Both the position numbers and the translations under genes were made by a program. The notes beneath the pieces were generated by a model. That model saw nothing but the letters and a program-made list of their open reading frames with translations, was not told the DNA's origin and made no database searches. DNA of 64,000 nucleotides, taken from contig NZ_MDJS01000001.1 in NCBI RefSeq assembly GCF_001705515.1, positions 1,612,001 through 1,676,000 of the forward strand, in the 5' to 3' direction. Below are positions 16,785 to 24,506 of this stretch, piece by piece (the first letter of the stretch is position 1; each line of letters begins with the position of its first letter). The stretch is from Mucilaginibacter sp. PPCGB 2223 (GTDB lineage: Bacteria; Bacteroidota; Bacteroidia; Sphingobacteriales; Sphingobacteriaceae).

Positions 16785-17738
16785 TTATGATACATGGTAT
16801 TCCCTAATGTTTTTTATTACAATTTTGCTGTACAAGTCATCAGCATCTTTTTTGGTGCATAATTCGGTACCAGGACGCAGAGTAGCGGCCGAACCGCAGG
16901 CAACGCCGTATCTGACGGCATCGGCCAGGGAGGTATTTTTCATCAAACCAAGTACTATGCCCGCCAGCATACTATCGCCAGCACCTACAGTGCTTTTGGT
17001 AGCCAGTGCTGGCGGCGTTAAACTCATTTCCAGGTCTTTTGTTACCAATATGGCCCCAAGCCCCCCCAGCGAAACCACTATAACCTCGCACTTGCCATAT
17101 GCAATCATTTCCGTGGCCGCATGACCTATTGATGCGGAGTTCAGTTTATCTTTCCCGGCCAGCAAAGCTAATTCTGTCAAATTGGGTTTTATTAGGTAGA
17201 CACCGGCTTTTATGGCGTCTTTCAACGCGTCGCCCGACGTATCAACAATGAGTTTGGCGTTTTTTGTTCGTGCTATAGATGATATAGTCTCAAAAACGTG
17301 GGGAGGTACGCCGGGGGGCAGGCTCCCGCTAACAACCATGAATGCAACATCGTGTATCCCGGCGATGGCGTTTAAGCACTGTTCCAACTCCTGTTTGCTA
17401 ACCGATGGTCCGGGCATATCAAAAAGATATTGCTTTTGATGGGTTTGATCGGCGATCACCAAATTTTCGCGGGTATGATTTTTTATAGGGATGGCGAGGG
17501 TTGAAACGGTCTCTTCTGTTAACAACCGTGTAATGTTTTCCCCGGCTTCACCACCGGCAGGATAAACTGCTATTGCTTCCCCTCCAAGCTTTTTAATAGC
17601 CCTGGCTACGTTAATACCGCCACCGCCGGGCTCACAAACCGGCCGGGTGCATTTTAATTTTTTATCGGGTATCAGTTCGGCTATCGATGTACTTTTATCG
17701 AGGGCAGGGTTAAAGGTTATGGTAACAATAGCTGACAT
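16785..17738 (-). CDS. pfkB: PfkB-type 6-phosphofructokinase (Pfk-2 family)
   Basis: 317 aa from ATG 17738 (a longer frame to 17780 adds 14 non-conserved residues). Ribokinase fold: substrate loop CEPGGGGINVARAIKKLGG near 35-53, NPALDKS, SGSLPPG at 137-143 and VGAGDSM with catalytic Asp255. The EPGGGGINVARAI segment matches E. coli PfkB better than 1-phosphofructokinase FruK, but a tagatose-6-phosphate or other hexose-phosphate substrate is possible. It feeds glycolysis. Same direction as hsp20 and the baeRF gene; 233 bp separate it from hsp20. Confidence 0.87.
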   Translation of the reverse strand: MSAIVTITFNPALDKSTSIAELIPDKKLKCTRPVCEPGGGGINVARAIKKLGGEAIAVYPAGGEAGENITRLLTEETVSTLAIPIKNHTRENLVIADQTHQKQYLFDMPGPSVSKQELEQCLNAIAGIHDVAFMVVSGSLPPGVPPHVFETISSIARTKNAKLIVDTSGDALKDAIKAGVYLIKPNLTELALLAGKDKLNSASIGHAATEMIAYGKCEVIVVSLGGLGAILVTKDLEMSLTPPALATKSTVGAGDSMLAGIVLGLMKNTSLADAVRYGVACGSAATLRPGTELCTKKDADDLYSKIVIKNIREYHVS

Positions 17739-17971
17739 ATAATTATAAATTAGCAGTTTTGGAACGGTTTGAAATAACAAGTGGCAATTGTCTTATTGAA
17801 GAGTTATGACACACGCGCTCAGCCCATCTTCGATGTTCGTCCGCGGATTCGTTGCGCATCGACAGGAAGAGCCGCCGATTTCGCAAATCAGCAAAAATTT
17901 CCTGGTCACCGCTATAAGGCTTAAATACCCGCATAAAAGCGGCAGGGTGTAGCTATTTTATTATACGCTGC
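17739..17971. other. Intergenic region between pfkB and hsp20
   Basis: It holds a 63-codon minus-strand frame (17743-17934, starting MRVFKPYSGDQEIFADL) of unknown status with no recognisable domain. No island-type dyad at the required spacing is found, so pfkB may depend on read-through from the baeRF promoter or on an unrecognised promoter. Confidence 0.3.
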
Positions 17972-18412
17972 TCACTTTACCGCAATATGTTTGGCAGGAG
18001 GGGTTTTACCCCGGTGATCGCGCGGCACGGTAATGTTCAGCACGCCGTCTTCGTATTTGGCAGCTATTTTTTCCTTATCGGCCCCTTCCGGAAGGTTAAA
18101 ACTGCGGCTGAAAGAGGAATAGTTATATTCCTTGCGGGTATACTTCTCTTCTTTCTTTTCCTTGCTTTCTTCTTTTTCGCTGCTGATTGTCAATACATCA
18201 CCATCCACATCGATATTAAAATCTTCTTTCTTTAAACCAGGCGCCGACAGCGATACCAGGTAATGGTCCTTGTGTTCGGCGATGTTAACCGCGGGGACTT
18301 TCAGTTCTTTTCTGAACAGGCGGCGGTCAAATAATTCGTTCCATGGCTTCAGGAGATCCTCGAACAATACCGGCATATCGTCGGTAAATCTGGTTAATGC
18401 TTGTGTTTTCAT
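17972..18412 (-). CDS. Hsp20/alpha-crystallin small heat shock protein
   Basis: 146 aa from ATG 18412. Alpha-crystallin domain from about residue 38 (VPAVNIAEHKDHYLVSLSAP) through DGDVLTISSEKE, and an EDGVLNITVPRD segment with the conserved GxLxIxxP pattern near the end. An acidic/lysine-rich loop (EEKEESKEKKEEK-like) lies in the middle. It is an ATP-independent holdase in the cytoplasm. It starts 52 bp after the baeRF stop and is likely co-transcribed with it; the pair recalls HspX beside USP and PfkB in mycobacteria. Confidence 0.92.
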   Translation of the reverse strand: MKTQALTRFTDDMPVLFEDLLKPWNELFDRRLFRKELKVPAVNIAEHKDHYLVSLSAPGLKKEDFNIDVDGDVLTISSEKEESKEKKEEKYTRKEYNYSSFSRSFNLPEGADKEKIAAKYEDGVLNITVPRDHRGKTPPAKHIAVK

Positions 18413-18464
18413 AATTAATTGATTTTTAATGAATAAATATTTAGTCAATTGTTAATTTTGCTGG

Positions 18465-19577
18465 CTATTGATAGTATTTAATCAGCGCTATATGATCAAA
18501 ATGTTCAAGCGCCCCGTCCTCGGTAAACTCCACATCCCCGCCACTTATTAAAACTTTTTCCATGGCGTCATCCACCGCATCACGGATATATGCAAAGTGA
18601 TCATAAGGCTCTGTAGCTGCTTCGATGATGCCAGGTTCAGGGCCATGCTGCGCTGCAAAACGATAATTCTTTTCCACGATCAGCAATTGACCTTTGCCGT
18701 CATGGGCATCCCGCCATACCTGTTGGATGCCGGTAGCAATACGGTGTTGCCCGGCCGCTTTGTCCAGGCGCTGCAGCAATTCCTGTTGCCGCGTCATCTT
18801 CAAGGCTCTTAAATGAGGCCGGACCAGTTCGGTCAGCTCCACAATCGTCGCGTTTTCATAATTACCGTCTACATAGGCCATTACCGACCTGGTATTTCTG
18901 CTCAGTTTTTTAAACTGGCCCAATATCCTTTCTGCCCCCAGCACCAGCACCGGCAAATGCCGTTCATTGATCAGGTTTCCCAGCTCTTCATCTATATGAT
19001 GCAGGAATTTGTCAATCACAATCTGCTTATGCTCCCCTATATCCGAAAAATTACTTATCCGTTCAGGCATATCGGTCATATAAGCATAAATAGACCCGGG
19101 GATATTGGACGGCAGCGGAGTCAGGGTGGTGTGATCTCCCAGAAATACCTTGCTTTCCAGCGCGCTAAGTACCAATAAAATAAATCTGACATCCTGTTTG
19201 GCATCGTAAAGCAGATCGCGCACCTTAAAGGATTCATCCACTACCAGCTTCTCCATTACAGGGTAGTCCAGGTAAAGGACTTTTTCGAACAGTGGTGACA
19301 CAAAGAGCGCCATCCCTTTCTTTTTTACAGGAATATCTACTCCGGCAATCAGCCTTTGAAGTTTCTGCGTAACCACCCGGCACTGCTCGTCAGGATAATA
19401 TCGGTGTAGTTCTCGCTCCGCTTTATCGGCAGTAATTTTAAGGGTATGGGCTATTTCTGTTTCTAAACCGATATGTGGTTCAAGCGGCAGAATGATAGAT
19501 AATGCAGGCCGATAATGAACGGCGTTTATCACTTCGTGGATCTCCGGATCAAGTATAGCATTCATCTTAGTTCGCAT
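18465..19577 (-). CDS. baeRF-type eRF1-like putative ribosome hibernation factor
   Basis: 370 aa, no signal peptide. It resembles the bacterial archaeo-eukaryotic release factor (baeRF) families related to eRF1/Pelota: an N-terminal alpha/beta part (RPALSIILPLEPHIG), a central segment RFILLVLSALESKVFLGDH, a VLVLGAERILGQFKK strand-helix, and the terminal GGDVEFTEDGALEHFDHIAL. Relatives annotated AOC03_06830 are named ribosome hibernation factors, and Rv2629 of the M. tuberculosis DosR regulon belongs to this superfamily. Binding to idle ribosomes is an inference from the family. First gene of baeRF-hsp20(-pfkB), driven by the tandem operators at 19679-19744. Confidence 0.78.
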   Translation of the reverse strand: MRTKMNAILDPEIHEVINAVHYRPALSIILPLEPHIGLETEIAHTLKITADKAERELHRYYPDEQCRVVTQKLQRLIAGVDIPVKKKGMALFVSPLFEKVLYLDYPVMEKLVVDESFKVRDLLYDAKQDVRFILLVLSALESKVFLGDHTTLTPLPSNIPGSIYAYMTDMPERISNFSDIGEHKQIVIDKFLHHIDEELGNLINERHLPVLVLGAERILGQFKKLSRNTRSVMAYVDGNYENATIVELTELVRPHLRALKMTRQQELLQRLDKAAGQHRIATGIQQVWRDAHDGKGQLLIVEKNYRFAAQHGPEPGIIEAATEPYDHFAYIRDAVDDAMEKVLISGGDVEFTEDGALEHFDHIALIKYYQ

Positions 19578-19678
19578 TTATAGAAAGTCATTATACGACA
19601 AGATAGTCACTGCTGCAGATTCCCTGTTTATTCATACGGCTGGGGTAGAAAGCGCCGTCCGTTCATCTTGCTGCGAGA

Positions 19679-19744
19679 CAAAATTACAGAGATGACAAAG
19701 CGGCAACAATGATGCTGGTCACTATTGTAACTAATCATAATCAC
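19679..19744 (-). promoter_or_regulatory. FNR-like tandem operator and promoter of baeRF-hsp20
   Basis: Minus strand: GTGATTATGATTAG (19731-19744, one mismatch), GTGACCAGCATCAT (19709-19722, perfect), 23 bases, then a perfect -7 box TAATTTTG (19679-19686). About 100 bases of leader follow before ATG 19577. Confidence 0.78.
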
Positions 19745-19837
19745 CAATCCAGGGCAATCCTGCTTCCCACTAAAAGTGGATATAGCAAAATCTAAAAAAA
19801 CAAAGTGGGCCCAACTTGTTGTTAGTATTGAGTTAAA

Positions 19838-19903
19838 ATGCTTAATATCAGTCGCTTTTATGCCCACCGTCATATATTGGCGCTCATCTGTTGATTAACT
19901 TTG
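19838..19903 (+). promoter_or_regulatory. FNR-like tandem operator and promoter of the USP gene at 20071
   Basis: Plus strand: ATGCTTAATATCAG (19838-19851), ATGCCCACCGTCAT (19860-19873), each with one mismatch in the left half, 23 bases, then a perfect -7 box TAACTTTG (19896-19903). About 167 bases of leader follow. With the baeRF promoter it fills the divergent region 19578-20070, which shows no gene. Confidence 0.6.
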
Positions 19904-20070
19904 AGTGATAGTTAAAAAAGATAATATAAAATCCACTTCCGAACACGGGCGGCGGCCGGAAACAGAAGTTCAGCTTTCGGTAAAAGACGAGTAAGCCCGC
20001 TACCTGGAACGGATGCGGAATCGACAAACGAAGCGCTGAAATTATGAAGCGAATTAAAAAAGAAACAAAA

Positions 20071-20916
20071 ATGAAAAAGCTGCTTGTCCTTACCGATTTC
20101 ACAGCCAATGCTTCGCACGCCGAAGCGGCTGCGTTGCGGATAGCTGCCAAAATAGGCGCTGGCATTTTGTTATACCATACGTTGCCCTATGTCCCGTTGA
20201 TCCCCAGTGACAGCGGGGGGCCGTATGTTACAGAAACGGCTAATATGCTTTTTGAAGATAGCAAAGAACGCCTGATGCAGGAGGCCGATAAACTGAAGGA
20301 AATCGGGGTAATGACTCCGGGTTGCGAGGTAAGAATTGAGGAGAGAAATGGCGACGGCAGTATTGGTGATGTAATAGCCGATTTAACTAATGATCCGGAC
20401 ATCTTATTGGTCATCATGGGTGGCAGGTCCGGCGGCGCACTTGATCATATCCTGTCCGGGAGCGACACTGCAGCAGTTATGCGAAAAGCCACAAAACCGG
20501 TTCTGATCATTCCTATGAACGCAGCTTTCATCATCCCGGGAAAAGTAGTTTTTGCGACCGATTTCGGAACAGCCGATATCAAGGCAGTGGGCTTTCTGCA
20601 CGATCTGTCGGTAAAGCTGGGCTTCGAACTTGATATTGTTCATATGATCCCTCACGGCGAAGTCAATACGAAGATCGAACCGGAAGTAAGCTTCCGGAAA
20701 TACCTGAATCAACATCGGTTAAATTTCAACCAGGTGTTTACAGATGATGTACACCGGGGTTTGCGGCATTATTGTCAGGAAAAAAATACGGATTTACTGG
20801 CTATGGCCCATGGCCATCATTCTTTCGTTTCGCGGCTTTTCGGTCATAGCGAATCAATAGCCATGATTTCAGACCAGCAATTTTCCGTATTGGTTTTCCC
20901 TCCCGGTTTTAAATAA
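20071..20916 (+). CDS. Tandem-domain universal stress protein (UspA family)
   Basis: About 281 aa from the ATG at 20071 (an in-frame ATG at 20044 adds nine basic residues). Domain 1 starts KKLLVLTDFTANASHAEAAA and carries GGRSGGALDHILSGSDTAAV before KPVLIIP. Domain 2 starts GKVVFATDFGTADI and carries AHGHHSFVSRLFGHSESIAM, a degenerate nucleotide loop. It is more like single-operon USPs of Bacteroidota than the two FLED-type USPs of this window. Divergent from the baeRF gene. Tiny membrane-protein genes follow. Confidence 0.9.
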   Translation: MKKLLVLTDFTANASHAEAAALRIAAKIGAGILLYHTLPYVPLIPSDSGGPYVTETANMLFEDSKERLMQEADKLKEIGVMTPGCEVRIEERNGDGSIGDVIADLTNDPDILLVIMGGRSGGALDHILSGSDTAAVMRKATKPVLIIPMNAAFIIPGKVVFATDFGTADIKAVGFLHDLSVKLGFELDIVHMIPHGEVNTKIEPEVSFRKYLNQHRLNFNQVFTDDVHRGLRHYCQEKNTDLLAMAHGHHSFVSRLFGHSESIAMISDQQFSVLVFPPGFK

Positions 20917-20948
20917 TATTGAGTTTTAACTTTAAAATATTGAAGCTG

Positions 20949-21077
20949 ATGAAAAAAAATGTTTGGAACCTCAAAAAAAGGGATGGTGAGCATGCCAGCC
21001 CCTATCCATTGTATTTGTTGGTGATATTGATTGCGTTAATCTTATGGATTGCTTTTCAATTTATCATCCGGAATTAG
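20949..21077 (+). CDS. 42-aa single-span membrane peptide
   Basis: ATG 20949 to TAG 21077. A basic N-terminus (MKKNVWNLKKRDGEHASPYP) precedes one hydrophobic helix (LYLLVILIALILWIAFQFII) and RN. It resembles the 43-aa peptide at 21336 in layout and in the YP-hydrophobic start of the helix, so the two look like paralogues flanking the SHOCT gene. It lies 32 bp after the USP stop in the same direction. Function unknown. Confidence 0.6.
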   Translation: MKKNVWNLKKRDGEHASPYPLYLLVILIALILWIAFQFIIRN

Positions 21078-21102
21078 TTTTTAACCAATTAAAATTAAGA
21101 TC

Positions 21103-21324
21103 ATGTTACATTTTTATCAAGGTTATCATTTTTGGGGAATGCACCTGATCTGGTGGTTCCTCTGGTGCATCGTGTTGATCTGGATATTTGCAATTCCTTA
21201 CGATCTTCCTGGCCAACGCAAAAGAAAAGACTCGCCCATGGACATTTTGAAAAGGCGCTTTGCCTCGGGTGAGATAACAAAAGAGGATTATCGCGAGAAG
21301 AAAAAAATACTGAAAGACGGATAA
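21103..21324 (+). CDS. Small SHOCT-domain membrane protein
   Basis: 73 aa. One membrane helix (MHLIWWFLWCIVLIWIFAIP, from about residue 13) followed by a short cytoplasmic tail with the SHOCT motif PMDILKRRFASGEITKEDYR. SHOCT is a short oligomerisation-type C-terminal domain found in many small bacterial membrane proteins. It sits 25 bp after the first tiny membrane gene and 11 bp before the second. Confidence 0.8.
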   Translation: MLHFYQGYHFWGMHLIWWFLWCIVLIWIFAIPYDLPGQRKRKDSPMDILKRRFASGEITKEDYREKKKILKDG

Positions 21325-21335
21325 GCCGAAAAACC

Positions 21336-21467
21336 ATGAAACACGTATTAAAAACAAGAAAAACGAATGAGAAAATAAATCCCTATCCGTTCCTGATCCT
21401 GGCTGTACTGATCCTGCTCATTATTTTTATCGTGTTCCATTTAATTTTCAAAAACCAGGTTTTTTAG
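21336..21467 (+). CDS. 43-aa single-span membrane peptide
   Basis: ATG 21336 to TAG 21467. Basic head (MKHVLKTRKTNEKINPYP), one helix (FLILAVLILLIIFIVFHLIF), short tail KNQVF. Likely paralogue of the peptide at 20949; together with the SHOCT protein they form a three-gene string of micro-membrane proteins behind the USP gene. Function unknown. Confidence 0.58.
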   Translation: MKHVLKTRKTNEKINPYPFLILAVLILLIIFIVFHLIFKNQVF

Positions 21468-21583
21468 CCGGCAACTTCCACCCCGGCTGCTGCTTCATAG
21501 AAACCACCTGCGCTACAATACTTGGTAACCTTGTAAACGCTTGTATCATGATGCCTATCCTTTCATATTTAACATTTTTATAA

Positions 21584-21733
21584 CTAATGATGCTTAAAAT
21601 ACTGTATCTCCCTTTCATGTTTCTTTGCCGCATCGAGAGAATCAAATGTCCCGAGGTTTTTCCGTTTATGAGTTTCAGGGTCAACCTTCCTGGAGTAAAT
21701 ACGGTACTGGCCTGATTTTAATTTCCTAATCAT
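21584..21733 (-). CDS. Conserved 49-aa basic protein
   Basis: ATG 21733 to TAG 21584. The sequence begins MIRKLKSGQYRIYSRKVDPE and ends KKHEREIQYFKHH, with a central RKNLGTFDSLDAA. This pattern (MIRKLKSG.YRLYSRK ... NLGTF ... A.KHEREVQYFK) is a recurrent small protein I recognise from diverse prokaryotes; its function is not known. It is isolated on the minus strand. Confidence 0.65.
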   Translation of the reverse strand: MIRKLKSGQYRIYSRKVDPETHKRKNLGTFDSLDAAKKHEREIQYFKHH

Positions 21734-21958
21734 AATATCGGTGTTAGTTATCCATCTTGTTTAAACAGAGTGCTTTTAAATTAACCAACTGCCCGTGGTA
21801 TTGTTCTGAATATGTTTGCACTTAATGGCTACTATGAGTTGATAAACACAGCAGAAAGTATACCTCCATTCATTATCACCAGGATTTAAAAGCTTCCCCG
21901 GATGAATATATCAGCCAACAAATTCTGATTATCGTTGTATTACTCTTAAAAGGACATT

Positions 21959-22414
21959 ATGAAAAATGGGAACTACATCAGGCTCATATTTATTCTGGGT
22001 ATATCTTTCCTGCTAATGTACCTGATCATGTTTCTGAACGTAGATCAGGCAGACCACATTTATATTAATATGACACGATTATATATGACCCTCATCATGA
22101 TATCTGCAATGGCTATTCTAATGGTTGTGATGATGCCGATGATGTATCAGAATAAAAAAGTGAATACAGGTATTATCACATGTAGTACTCTTGTAGCGGT
22201 ATTGGCCTTTGTCTGTGTTCACAAACAGGTAGGTATCGGCGATATCCAATATATGAAAGGAATGATCCCACATCATTCTATAGCCATTATGACTAGCCAA
22301 AATGCACATATCAAAGATGCGCGCGTAAGAAAATTGGCTGATGGAATTATTAAAACACAGCAGAAAGAGATCAGCGAAATGAAGGCACTAATCGACAGCT
22401 TACAATCAAAATAA
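21959..22414 (+). CDS. DUF305 domain membrane protein
   Basis: 151 aa. Three hydrophobic segments (about 8-27, 41-63, 70-88) then a DUF305 helical tail: YMKGMIPHHSIAIMTSQNAH followed by IKDARVRKLADGIIKTQQKE. The paired His of the MIPHH motif and the Met-rich membrane part suggest metal (copper/silver) handling, as proposed for DUF305 proteins, but this is inference. Stand-alone gene, convergent with the pectinesterase genes. Confidence 0.85.
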   Translation: MKNGNYIRLIFILGISFLLMYLIMFLNVDQADHIYINMTRLYMTLIMISAMAILMVVMMPMMYQNKKVNTGIITCSTLVAVLAFVCVHKQVGIGDIQYMKGMIPHHSIAIMTSQNAHIKDARVRKLADGIIKTQQKEISEMKALIDSLQSK

Positions 22415-22442
22415 TCGATAAATCCTTACTTATATTATTTTC

Positions 22443-23387
22443 TCAAGGCTCCCATCCACCCAACACGTTTTTCACAGTGATCTTCTCGGCTTCGGTAGCG
22501 GTGAGTTGTTTTTCCCAGCTTACACGGCCTGCACTTGATGAGCCCGGGCCATAGCTCTGATACTCCGAATAACGTGCGGTTTTATAACTTTCGGTTTTGT
22601 TCCAGTTGGAGAAACCTTCGGCTTTGATCTGCTGGCCCATATAACAGTGAATATAGGTCACCCAGCTATACGGGCGCCATGGCCTGCCCAGCGAAACCAT
22701 ATGCAGGGTACTATCGCCGGTAAGGCTGCAATCGTAAAACACAAAACCGTACGGATGATCCTGCGGAGTAGATGCTGCGGTAATATGCGAGTTCTTTTTG
22801 CTGTGGATATGGCAACTTTCAAACCAGGCCGTCGCAGCACCGAAGATAAAATCGGTGGTACCTTCAATGTAACAATCTTTATAATACTGCCGGCTGGTTT
22901 CGCTGTTAAGAAAAAGAATATCCTGGTTGCCGATAAAACGGCAATCGGTAAATATGGCTTTATCGCCACGGCACTCGACTGCTACTGCCTGCCCGGCAGT
23001 AAAACCAGCATCATTACGGAAAGTTATGTTACGAGCCCTAAAATTATCTGCGGCAATTAAAAAGCTGTAGGAGCTGCGGGTATTGATGCTATCTCCTTTT
23101 GGCGATACCATGCCGGGATGATCGTCATACGTTAAGATCGTGCCAAACCTCGACTCACCCACCAGTTCAACAAACTGCTTGCCGGCATCCAGGTGCAGCT
23201 TTTCGCGATACAACCCGTTTTTCACATAAATAACCAAAGGTTTGGTATTGCTGTTCGGTATGGCGTCCAAAGCCGCCTGTACGGTTTTATAACTACCGCT
23301 GCCATCCTGCGCTACGGTAATTGTTTTGGTTTGAGCGTTTACATATCCGTTTAGCGCGATAAGGCAAAAGGCGAGTAATTTCTTCAT
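22443..23387 (-). CDS. Pectinesterase (CE8), secreted
   Basis: 314 aa with an 18-residue signal peptide ending NAQ. Right-handed beta-helix of carbohydrate esterase family 8: active-site Q133 (AGQAVAV), D156 (FIGNQDILF), D179 (YIEGTTDFIFG), R235 and W237 (SLGRPWRPY). It removes methyl esters from homogalacturonan, exposing it to lyases. It lies 4 bp after the paralogous pectinesterase gene, with which it is clearly co-transcribed. Confidence 0.93.
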   Translation of the reverse strand: MKKLLAFCLIALNGYVNAQTKTITVAQDGSGSYKTVQAALDAIPNSNTKPLVIYVKNGLYREKLHLDAGKQFVELVGESRFGTILTYDDHPGMVSPKGDSINTRSSYSFLIAADNFRARNITFRNDAGFTAGQAVAVECRGDKAIFTDCRFIGNQDILFLNSETSRQYYKDCYIEGTTDFIFGAATAWFESCHIHSKKNSHITAASTPQDHPYGFVFYDCSLTGDSTLHMVSLGRPWRPYSWVTYIHCYMGQQIKAEGFSNWNKTESYKTARYSEYQSYGPGSSSAGRVSWEKQLTATEAEKITVKNVLGGWEP

Positions 23388-23391
23388 CTCT

Positions 23392-24339
23392 TTATGGCTT
23401 AGGTTCCCAGCCGTTCAGTATCTGGCCGGGTGTATATATTTTGGCTTGTTCGTCGGTAAGCTGATGCGACCAGGCGACGCGTTTATCCGGTGTATAACCA
23501 TCGCCTTTGTTTTTATATTCGGCATAATAAGCGGTTTTGTCACTTTCGGTACCATGCCAGTTACTCCAGCCTTCATAGCTTACCACTTTACCCAGATCGC
23601 AATATAGGTAAACCACTTTGGCATAGGGGCGCCATGGGCGGCCTAACGAAAAGCTGTGGTCGGGTGCATCGCCGGTAATATGGCAGTGCAGAAAAACATA
23701 GCCATATTTGGTAGTATCTAAAGTTGATGCTGCCGAAAGAAACATGCCACCTTTTTTACAAAAGATATCGCAGTTGACGAACAGCGCAGTTGCCGCACCA
23801 AAGATAAAATCGGTGGTACCTTCGATATAGCAGTTTTGGTAATACTCGCGGGTACCACGACCGTTGGTATAGATTGTATCCTGAAAACCTAAGAAGCGGC
23901 AGTCGAAGAACGCTGCCTTATCGCCGGCTACATAGATAGCCAAAGCCTGGCCTACCGGCCCGGCAGAGTTTTCGAAGGTGATGTTCTTCGCTGTAAACCC
24001 GTTAGCATAAACATAAAAACTTGCCGAGCGCGAAGTACCCAATGGCTTGCCTGCGGTATCTAATCTGCCTGCGTAATTATCAAAAGTAAGTACCGCACCT
24101 TTGGCATCTTCGCCAATCAGCGTAATATTGGGTTTATTTAAAGGTACTACAATGCGTTCCTTATAGGTGCCTTTCTTTACAAATATCTCGGTAATGCTTT
24201 TGCTTTGATCGGGCACGGCATTAACAGCTTCCTGTACGGTTTTAAAATCGCCGCTGCCATCCTGGGCTACAGTGATGCGTTTGGCAAAAGCGTGTGCAAT
24301 AACAACAGAAAATATCAGCGTAAATAAGATTTTTTGCAT
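23392..24339 (-). CDS. Pectinesterase (CE8), secreted, tandem paralogue
   Basis: 315 aa with a signal peptide (MQKILFTLIFSVVIAHAFA). CE8 residues Q131 (VGQALAI), D154 (FLGFQDTIY), D177 (YIEGTTDFIFG), R234 and W236 (SLGRPWRPY). It is similar along its length to the downstream copy, so a local duplication; differences in the loops (NGRGTRE versus NSETSRQ) may mean different methylation patterns are attacked. First of the two pectinesterase genes; 167 bp separate it from the GH2 gene upstream. Confidence 0.93.
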   Translation of the reverse strand: MQKILFTLIFSVVIAHAFAKRITVAQDGSGDFKTVQEAVNAVPDQSKSITEIFVKKGTYKERIVVPLNKPNITLIGEDAKGAVLTFDNYAGRLDTAGKPLGTSRSASFYVYANGFTAKNITFENSAGPVGQALAIYVAGDKAAFFDCRFLGFQDTIYTNGRGTREYYQNCYIEGTTDFIFGAATALFVNCDIFCKKGGMFLSAASTLDTTKYGYVFLHCHITGDAPDHSFSLGRPWRPYAKVVYLYCDLGKVVSYEGWSNWHGTESDKTAYYAEYKNKGDGYTPDKRVAWSHQLTDEQAKIYTPGQILNGWEPKP

Positions 24340-24506
24340 TTTACCTGTGGGTTAACATCGGATTTATTGGCGCCCTTTACAATTTGATCGGCACGCAATT
24401 GTTTCCTAGATTTGTGTTTGTTCATGAAGATGGGCCGATACAACAGTGGTAAAATTAACTGTATCCGTCACATTTATCCAAAAATTTTGGTAACAAAAAC
24501 AGTGGC

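Noticed and set aside
17743-17934. 63-codon frame before pfkB
   Set aside because: No homology I recognise; cannot be separated from chance.
19628-19873. 81-codon minus-strand frame in the baeRF/USP divergent region
   Set aside because: It runs across both tandem operators and promoters; composition is not protein-like.
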